DNA from: Nitrospinota bacterium
Lineage (GTDB): Bacteria; Nitrospinota; Nitrospinia; JACRGO01
Assembly: GCA_016212295.1 (NCBI GenBank)
Contig: JACRGO010000167.1
Location: 1 to 11,367, forward strand
DNA length: 11,367 nt
Reading direction: 5' to 3'
Shown: piece by piece, positions 7,166 to 11,367 of the stretch
Position numbering within the stretch: position 1 is the first letter of the stretch
Layout: each line of letters begins with the position of its first letter
The notes under the pieces: generated by a model
What the model was told of the DNA's origin: nothing
What the model saw: the letters and a program-made list of their open reading frames with translations, nothing else
Databases searched by the model: none
Translations under genes and position numbers: made by a program

Positions 7166-8689
7166 TTATTCATCCTGGCTGGTGTTTCGTCCTTCCTTTA
7201 TTTCAAAAACAGAGCAGACGTCATCGCTGAAAACCTTTCTGGCGCCCTTGTCCACGGCAAGCTTTTTAATGAAATCCCTGGATGTTCTGTTATGGGCCAG
7301 GATATAACGCGTTTTGAAAAGTGAATATATGAGGGCGGAAGGATTGTCGATTTTCCCCTTCGCGATTTCCCCGTATTTTTTGCTGCGCAACGGGTCCTCC
7401 ATCTCCATGAAGGCAGGGTCCATCCCCGCCACCAGGGAGTTCTTGGAATTGTGAAAAAAGTACTCCGGGAAGGCGTCCCACTCGGCGTTAAACACCGTTT
7501 CCCCCTCGGTGGTGTGGGCCGCCAGCCAACGTGCGGCCGGACCATACCTGTCGGTCTCGTTGGAGTCCGTGTGGCGAAGATCGTGCGCCAGATTTTTTGT
7601 CGTGGAAAAGAAAAAAAATCCTACCGTCAAAAACAGCCCCGCCATCAGCGGCGCCTTCCACCGGCGGAGCCAATGCAGTAGGCCGGGAGAGCCGCCATCC
7701 GCGAAAAAATCCCTTGCGGCCATGCCGCAAAAGAGAAGGACAAAGGGAGGCCAGTATTCCACGTAGCGCCTGGCCTTCATGGAAGCGGCGGCATAGAGAG
7801 CTGAGATAAAAAAGGAAAACAAAACATCGCTCCGTATTTTTTTCTCCGACAAAGCCGTCAAAAGAAGGCCCAAAAAAAAGGCGATAAAGACGAGGGCGCA
7901 CGAGTCCAGAAAGAACTCCGACTTGTATCCGTACCATTCATTGCCCACCTCCACCGTGGACTTATAAAGCAGTTTGTGGAGGTTGGCGGCTGCTGAAAAA
8001 ATCATGTTTTCCGGGAAAAAGGGATTTATGATGAATCCGGCAGCGGCCCCGCCAAAGGCATATCCCAGCGGCGCAGGCCTGAATTTTTGCTCCGCCAGAA
8101 AAACGGCGAGAACGTAAAGCAGGGCCAGCAAGGGCGCGACGAAGGAAGCAGAATAATGGAGCCACGCGTAAAGAAAACCACATAGGAACACCAAGCGGTT
8201 CCGTTCACGCGTAAGCAGTACAAAAAGGACTATTTGCAGGGCCAGAGTCACGTTCATGACCCTGGCCACGCTCATGCGGTAGAGGAAGGGAAAGGAAGAG
8301 GATAATAGGACCAGGACCCAGAACATAGGCCAGGGGACCTTTTGGCGGCGGGCCGCTTCGTAAAACGCCAAAACCATGAAGGACGCGAAAACAACCGGCG
8401 CGGCTTTTCCCGCGATGCGCAAATCCAGGAACGTGAATGGCATTAAAAGCAGGTGATACAAAAAATGATGGTCCAGGAATTCGCCCTTCAGGATTGTAAA
8501 AGGGAGCAAGTCCTTGTGGAGGATGAGTCCCTCAGTGCGCATGAGCCAGGCGTATTTAATGTGAAAATGCCCGTCATAGGCGATGAGGTTCGGGGTGGAA
8601 AACTGTGTGGAACCGAAAAAGACCGCCGCGAAAGCCAGCACAAAAATCCAAGAATGCCTTTCCATCAAAATTTTCAGGTCCATTTTCAT
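7166..8689 (-). CDS. GT-C-fold membrane glycosyltransferase-like protein with STT3-like motifs
   Basis: A 507-residue protein with about eleven hydrophobic helices and a soluble C-terminal stretch of about 110 residues. After TM1 the first outer loop reads AYDGHFHIKYAWLMRTEG (Asp39, His41, His43), close to the DxxxH acidic motif of STT3/AglB/PglB and related GT-C enzymes. The C-terminal NAEWDAFPEYFF (about 401-412) and LVAGMDPAFM (419-428) resemble the WWD-type region and nearby substrate loop of that superfamily. A role in sugar transfer from a polyprenyl-phosphate or -diphosphate donor outside the membrane is therefore likely. Oligosaccharyltransferase activity is not shown. It is the first of the six glycan-type genes, 69 bases downstream of the flagellar FlhB-like gene and 73 bases before the radical SAM gene. 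A second ATG two codons in (8683) is possible, and there is no clear ribosome site for either. Confidence 0.78.
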   Translation of the reverse strand: MKMDLKILMERHSWIFVLAFAAVFFGSTQFSTPNLIAYDGHFHIKYAWLMRTEGLILHKDLLPFTILKGEFLDHHFLYHLLLMPFTFLDLRIAGKAAPVVFASFMVLAFYEAARRQKVPWPMFWVLVLLSSSFPFLYRMSVARVMNVTLALQIVLFVLLTRERNRLVFLCGFLYAWLHYSASFVAPLLALLYVLAVFLAEQKFRPAPLGYAFGGAAAGFIINPFFPENMIFSAAANLHKLLYKSTVEVGNEWYGYKSEFFLDSCALVFIAFFLGLLLTALSEKKIRSDVLFSFFISALYAAASMKARRYVEYWPPFVLLFCGMAARDFFADGGSPGLLHWLRRWKAPLMAGLFLTVGFFFFSTTKNLAHDLRHTDSNETDRYGPAARWLAAHTTEGETVFNAEWDAFPEYFFHNSKNSLVAGMDPAFMEMEDPLRSKKYGEIAKGKIDNPSALIYSLFKTRYILAHNRTSRDFIKKLAVDKGARKVFSDDVCSVFEIKEGRNTSQDE

Positions 8690-8758
8690 GGCGGAGTTTA
8701 ATTCTACTTTGTAAGCAAGTTTTTCAGCCGTTAACCGGGAACTGATGGCCGTGAGCGG

Positions 8759-9049
8759 TTACTCTTTTTTCATTCCGTATTTTTGATTCAAGGAATAAAC
8801 AAAGGCGAGAACTTCGGCTACCACACGGTAAACCGAGGAGGGGATTTCCTGGTTCAATTCCAACCGGGATAGGATTTGCATCAGGTCTGGGTCTTCCTTG
8901 ACCGGGATATTGTGTTTTCTGGCCAATTCTATGATCTTCCGGGCGATAAGCCCGCTTCCCTTGGCCGTCACCCTTGGCGCCCCGGCAACCTCCGGGTCGT
9001 ATTTCAGTGTGACCGCCTGCTCTCTCTTGGGTGGAAGATTCTTTTTCAA
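8759..9049 (-). CDS. FlhB C-terminal-domain paralogue (FlhX-like)
   Basis: A 96-residue protein matching only the cytoplasmic domain of the flagellar export gate protein FlhB: AVTLKYDPEVAGAPRVTAKGSG (about residues 12-33), then ARKHNIPVKEDPDLMQIL and IPSSVYRVVAEVLAFVYSLN. FlhB self-cleaves at an NPTH motif just before this part. Here the protein begins after that point and has no transmembrane domain or NPTH, so it equals the cleaved C-terminal fragment. Such stand-alone copies (FlhX) can stand in for or modulate the FlhB switch that controls the order of export. Start is TTG at 9049, 10 bases after the preceding stop, with a weak ribosome site; the frame stays open upstream. It follows two flagellum-associated small genes and probably shares their transcript. 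Confidence 0.88.
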   Translation of the reverse strand: MKKNLPPKREQAVTLKYDPEVAGAPRVTAKGSGLIARKIIELARKHNIPVKEDPDLMQILSRLELNQEIPSSVYRVVAEVLAFVYSLNQKYGMKKE

Positions 9050-9059
9050 AATCGGCCCG

Positions 9060-9557
9060 TTACTTCTTAAGGTCCAATATCAGTTCCACTTCTCCGCGGG
9101 AGAGATTGACCTTGCGGGCGATCTCATCCGGGGGATATCCTTCTTCCGCCAGCCTGGCGGCTTCAGCGTATTTGTCCTCCTCTTCCTTCTCCTCTTCAAC
9201 AGGGACAGCGGCTTTTTCCACATTCTCCTTTTGCGGGGCAGGGGCGGCGGCTGGCTTTTCGGAAAGCGCCTTTAGCACCTGTTCCTTCTTTGCTTCCAGG
9301 TCATTCAGGAGACTTTTCATCTGCGACTGCTTGGACTCCATGGCGTTTATCCAGTCTTCCGTGACTTTTTGGGCGTCCTTGATAAGGGAATCCATGGACT
9401 TGTTCAAAAGAAGCATTTCCTTGGCCCGGACCTCTAAAATCTTGTCCCTTTGCCGGTCTTCCTTTCTCTTTAAAAAATAGAAAAGCAGGAGGGCAAGGAT
9501 CAAAAAGTCGGCGACGACCTGAATGAGAGGAAAAATTTTGGATGGTAATGAGGACAT
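9060..9557 (-). CDS. one-pass coiled-coil protein with DUF2802-like C-terminus
   Basis: A 165-residue protein. One N-terminal transmembrane helix (about residues 9-29, VVADFLILALLLFYFL) is followed by a charged, heptad-like coiled coil (31-100) and a low-complexity Pro/Ala/Glu linker. It ends in a helix-turn-helix-like tail (about 129-165) with ARLAEEGYPPDEIARKVNLSRGEVELILDL. That tail is typical of DUF2802-type proteins, which are often next to flagellar genes. The likely topology is membrane anchor outward and coiled coil inside the cytoplasm. Function is unknown; the HTH-like tail probably serves protein contacts rather than DNA binding in a membrane-tethered protein. Its ATG overlaps the previous stop (TAATG), showing translational coupling. 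Confidence 0.82.
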   Translation of the reverse strand: MSSLPSKIFPLIQVVADFLILALLLFYFLKRKEDRQRDKILEVRAKEMLLLNKSMDSLIKDAQKVTEDWINAMESKQSQMKSLLNDLEAKKEQVLKALSEKPAAAPAPQKENVEKAAVPVEEEKEEEDKYAEAARLAEEGYPPDEIARKVNLSRGEVELILDLKK

Positions 9558-9883
9558 TATATTTTTATATCAACTATTCTTCCCTGGGCCACTTCGTCGA
9601 GTTTTTTCTCGATTTCCGGGGTCTTGACGGAGGCTGTTACACCACGTTTTCCCTTTTCTCTCCTCCGCTGGTCCTTTAGGGATTCCTTCCTGTCTTCCAC
9701 GAGATGAGATTCATTGCCCTTCTCCGATTCATGGACCTTGGTCTTTTGAATATCGGCCACCTCACGGAATTCGGCGGCAAAGAACCTCCCCTGTGTGTCC
9801 GGCTGCTGCTGCTGGACCTGTTGCACCTTCTCCGGACCGGAACTCATGGAGAGTATTTGTTGTAAACTGGTCAGTTCAACCAT
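9557..9883 (-). CDS. small Gln-rich hypothetical protein of flagellar gene clusters
   Basis: A 108-residue soluble, highly charged protein. The N-terminus reads MVELTSLQQILSMSSGPEKVQQVQQQQPDTQ, followed by Lys/Glu-rich helix-prone sequence and a short end, EVAQGRIVDIKI. I do not recognise a named domain. Similar short proteins with a VEKVQxVQQQ start occur, as I recall, in flagellar clusters of deltaproteobacteria, but that is memory and not checked. A good ribosome site (GTGAGGAT, minus strand) precedes the ATG. The stop overlaps the start of the coiled-coil gene. It is the first gene of the leftward run, after a 164-base AT-rich divergent gap, and is therefore the likely start of the transcript that includes the next two genes and perhaps the glycan locus. 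Confidence 0.7.
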   Translation of the reverse strand: MVELTSLQQILSMSSGPEKVQQVQQQQPDTQGRFFAAEFREVADIQKTKVHESEKGNESHLVEDRKESLKDQRRREKGKRGVTASVKTPEIEKKLDEVAQGRIVDIKI

Positions 9884-10047
9884 ATCCTCACCCTAATTCC
9901 CAAGCGGATTAGCTTTTCTTCCTTATTTTACAATATTTTAAGTCACATAGATAATATATTTTTCAAATTCTGTTTGTCAAATTAAAACTTATATGGGCAG
10001 ATAAGCATCTTAATATACACAAAATAAAAATTGGGGGGGCAAATCTT
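9884..10047. promoter_or_regulatory. AT-rich divergent intergenic region
   Basis: The flagellar-type gene run (leftward) and the zinc-ribbon gene (rightward) start from the two ends of this 164-base stretch, so it should hold promoters for both. On the plus strand TTGTCA at 9974-9979 is a fair -35 box, but no good -10 lies 16-18 bases on. On the minus strand TTGAAA and TAAAAT-like hexamers occur without good spacing. No sigma-54 GG-N10-GC element was found. A run of seven G (10033-10039) sits 8 bases before the plus-strand ATG and may act as an unusual ribosome site. Confidence 0.5.
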
Positions 10048-10269
10048 ATGAAAAAAAGAACTCTCAGCCAAAAAAAAAGGATAATTCACGATCTTAATGC
10101 GGCAAGGAAGCAGACCGGGTTGCCAGGATTGGAAGGGGGAAGCAGGATTTGCCTTAAATGCGGGCGTTCCTTCTTTTCCATGGGCAACTGGAACAGGATA
10201 TGCGAAAGCTGTTCCATTATAATAAGCAAGAGAGAGGAATCACTGGAGACCTATCATATAGGGCGGTAA
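10048..10269 (+). CDS. small C4 zinc-ribbon protein
   Basis: A 73-residue protein with a basic N-terminus (MKKRTLSQKKR) and one C4 zinc ribbon: ICLKCGRSFFSMGNWNRICESCS, Cys35/Cys38 and Cys52/Cys55. The CxxCGxxFxS...NRxCxxC arrangement is that of small stand-alone ribbon proteins found across proteobacteria, whose job is unknown; nucleic-acid or protein binding is the usual guess. It faces away from the flagellar run and ends 121 bases before the shared terminator. The ribosome site is odd: seven G in place of AGGAG. A 110-base untranslated tail follows. Confidence 0.8.
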   Translation: MKKRTLSQKKRIIHDLNAARKQTGLPGLEGGSRICLKCGRSFFSMGNWNRICESCSIIISKREESLETYHIGR

Positions 10270-10390
10270 AAAACTTACACCATAAGTATTCATATATTAG
10301 GAAGGCAGGAAAAATTTTTCTAAAAGAGAAATTTAGATGGAACGATAAGGCTCTTCGTGCCATTTTCTTTGACGCATAAAGGATCCCCCA

Positions 10391-10423
10391 AAAAAAGCGC
10401 CCGGTTACTAAGGGCGCTTTTTT
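10391..10423. terminator. bidirectional Rho-independent terminator
   Basis: GCGCCC (10397-10402) pairs with GGGCGC (10412-10417) around a 9-base loop. It is flanked by six A on the left and six T on the right, which extend the stem. The T-run works for both directions. It lies exactly between the convergent zinc-ribbon (+) and peroxiredoxin (-) genes and should stop both transcripts. Confidence 0.93.
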
Positions 10424-10447
10424 CAGGGAATGAGGAATAAAAAAAAA

Positions 10448-11032
10448 TCAAGAAAGGGATTTAAAGTAATCCTTGGAACCTACTGGATCGGGTTTCATGG
10501 TTTTTGCCCCTGGTTTCCAGTTGACGGGGCAGACTTCCCCGTGCTTTTCAACAAACTGAAAAGCGTTTATCAGCCTTAAAACCTCATCCACGTTTCTTCC
10601 CACTGGCAAATCATTAACCATCACGCTGCGTATAATCCCCTTGGGATCTATAATAAAAAGCCCCCTAAGGGAGATCCCGGATTCAAGCAACACGCAGTAA
10701 TCGGAACTTATCTTCTTGGATAAGTCCGCAAGGAGCGGGATGTTCAACTCCCCCAGCCCTCCCTCATTCCGGGGCGTGTTAACCCATGCAAGGTGTGTAA
10801 AATGGCTGTCAACCGAGCACGCCACCATTTCGGCCCCGATCTTTTTGAACTCTTCCGCTTTGTCGCTGAAGGCGCAAATTTCCGTTGGACAGACAAAAGT
10901 GAAATCCAGGGGATAAAAAAACAGCACCAACCATTTCCCCTTATAGTCCGAAAGGCTTATTTCCTTGAATTTCTTTCCAACGACTGCCTGGCCCTTGAAA
11001 TCCGGAGCCGGCTTTGTGACTTGAAGACACAT
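10448..11032 (-). CDS. typical 2-Cys peroxiredoxin (AhpC/TSA, Prx1 type)
   Basis: A 194-residue thiol peroxidase that reduces H2O2, alkyl peroxides and peroxynitrite in the cytoplasm. The peroxidatic Cys48 is in FTFVCPTEI and the resolving Cys168 in HGEVCPVNW; Pro41, Thr45 and an Arg (about 123) complete the active site. It has both a GGLG loop (91-94) and a C-terminal YF pair (Tyr189-Phe190, in SKDYFKSLS), the two features of over-oxidation-sensitive Prx1-like enzymes best known in eukaryotes. A strong ribosome site (AGGAGGG, 11039-11045) precedes the ATG by 6 bases. No dedicated reductase gene (AhpF) is nearby, so thioredoxin is the likely reductant. It stands alone and ends at the shared terminator. 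Confidence 0.95.
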   Translation of the reverse strand: MCLQVTKPAPDFKGQAVVGKKFKEISLSDYKGKWLVLFFYPLDFTFVCPTEICAFSDKAEEFKKIGAEMVACSVDSHFTHLAWVNTPRNEGGLGELNIPLLADLSKKISSDYCVLLESGISLRGLFIIDPKGIIRSVMVNDLPVGRNVDEVLRLINAFQFVEKHGEVCPVNWKPGAKTMKPDPVGSKDYFKSLS

Positions 11033-11125
11033 GCTTTTCCCTCCTTTTGGTTTTAGTTAAAGTCAAAATTTTTACCAATATGATTTTTAGATTCAGAAGG
11101 GAGGAAAAGGTTTTAATTTTTTTTA

Positions 11126-11153
11126 AACTTAAATTTTTTGGTAGCGTTGTCAA
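11126..11153 (-). promoter_or_regulatory. candidate promoter of the peroxiredoxin gene
   Basis: On the minus strand, TTGACA (11148-11153, exact -35) is followed after 16 bases by TAAGTT (11126-11131, weak -10). It would give a leader of roughly 85 bases before the ATG. The A/T-rich flanks could hold an operator (a PerR/Fur-type site would be expected), but no clear palindrome of that kind is visible. Confidence 0.4.
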
Positions 11154-11367
11154 TAAGAGACCTGTAAAAAAGCCCTCCACTGGTCTGCACATTGCCTGCT
11201 TGCCAGTCATGCGCATCTGAGTTTTCAGCATTTTTTGTTTTGAAGCCACCATCGCCTTTATCGTCTCCTCGCAATCCACCAGGGAACGGATCGCGCATAT
11301 CTCAAGGACTTCCGCCAACATATACAGCCAATCCTTTGTCTTGCGCGCTGCCTTGTCCTTCCATAAC
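11134..11367 (-). other. ambiguous partial reading frame entering from the right
   Basis: Read on the minus strand from the window edge, one frame gives LWKDKAARKTKDWLYMLAEV, then LEICAIRSLVDCEETIKAM, a plausible helical protein. That frame does not stop until inside the peroxiredoxin gene. A second frame has a stop at 11302-11304 and then gives SGGLFYRSLIDNATKKFKF and a stop at about 11114. The two could be joined by a frameshift near 11180, giving a C-terminal end of a gene beyond the window, or it may be decayed coding DNA. No family is recognised. Confidence 0.2.

Noticed and set aside
5575-7609. A 17-base identical string (ATTTTTTGTCGTGGAAA) at about 5575 and about 7592
   Set aside because: Both copies lie inside different genes in different reading frames and have no shared flanks; likely chance given the T-run.
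10158-10379. A 73-residue plus-strand frame overlapping the zinc-ribbon gene
   Set aside because: It overlaps the zinc-ribbon frame by half and has no ribosome site. The zinc-ribbon frame has clear Cys motifs and ends at the usual family length, so a frameshift extension is unlikely.
1-11367. CRISPR array, tRNA or rRNA genes, IS transposase
   Set aside because: No regularly spaced direct repeats, no tRNA-like cloverleaf or rRNA segment recognised, and no transposase-like frame on either strand.

Overview
The window looks like chromosomal DNA of a flagellated, Gram-negative-type bacterium. Flagellar accessory genes, a divergent zinc-ribbon protein, a 2-Cys peroxiredoxin and a membrane glycan-type locus would fit a deltaproteobacterial (Desulfobacterota-like) or Nitrospirota-like genome. 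That placement is an inference from gene style, because the window has no rRNA or other marker gene.

Left end (1-812, + strand): a structured, GC-rich, attC-like region cut by the window edge is followed by a ParE/RelE-type toxin-antitoxin pair and a second attC-like hairpin. The toxin stop codon lies inside the second site. This is the layout of an integron gene cassette. No integrase gene is in the window.

Middle (953-8689, - strand): six genes are probably concerned with making and moving a glycan or modified lipid. In transcription order they are a GT-C-fold membrane protein with STT3-like acidic motifs, a BchE-type radical SAM enzyme, a DegT/DnrJ/EryC1/StrS aminotransferase, a 253-base gap holding a long imperfect palindrome, a UPF0104 (LPG_synthase_TM) multi-pass protein, a Cys-rich YkgJ-like protein and a second GT-C-like membrane protein. 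The last three overlap by ATGA stop/start junctions and so are translationally coupled. A plausible reading is that the aminotransferase and radical SAM enzyme make or modify a building block, the GT-C proteins transfer sugars from polyprenyl-phosphate donors, and the UPF0104 protein acts on the lipid carrier or product. The end product cannot be read from the sequence.

Upstream (8759-9883, - strand): three small flagellum-associated genes lie head to tail: a short FlhB C-terminal-domain paralogue, a one-pass coiled-coil protein with a DUF2802-like tail, and a Gln-rich hypothetical protein. They may be co-transcribed with the glycan genes, which could link the locus to flagellar or surface modification.

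Right end (10048-11367): a small zinc-ribbon protein (+) and a peroxiredoxin with GGLG and YF motifs (-) converge on a strong bidirectional terminator. The last about 240 bases hold an ambiguous reading frame entering from the right.
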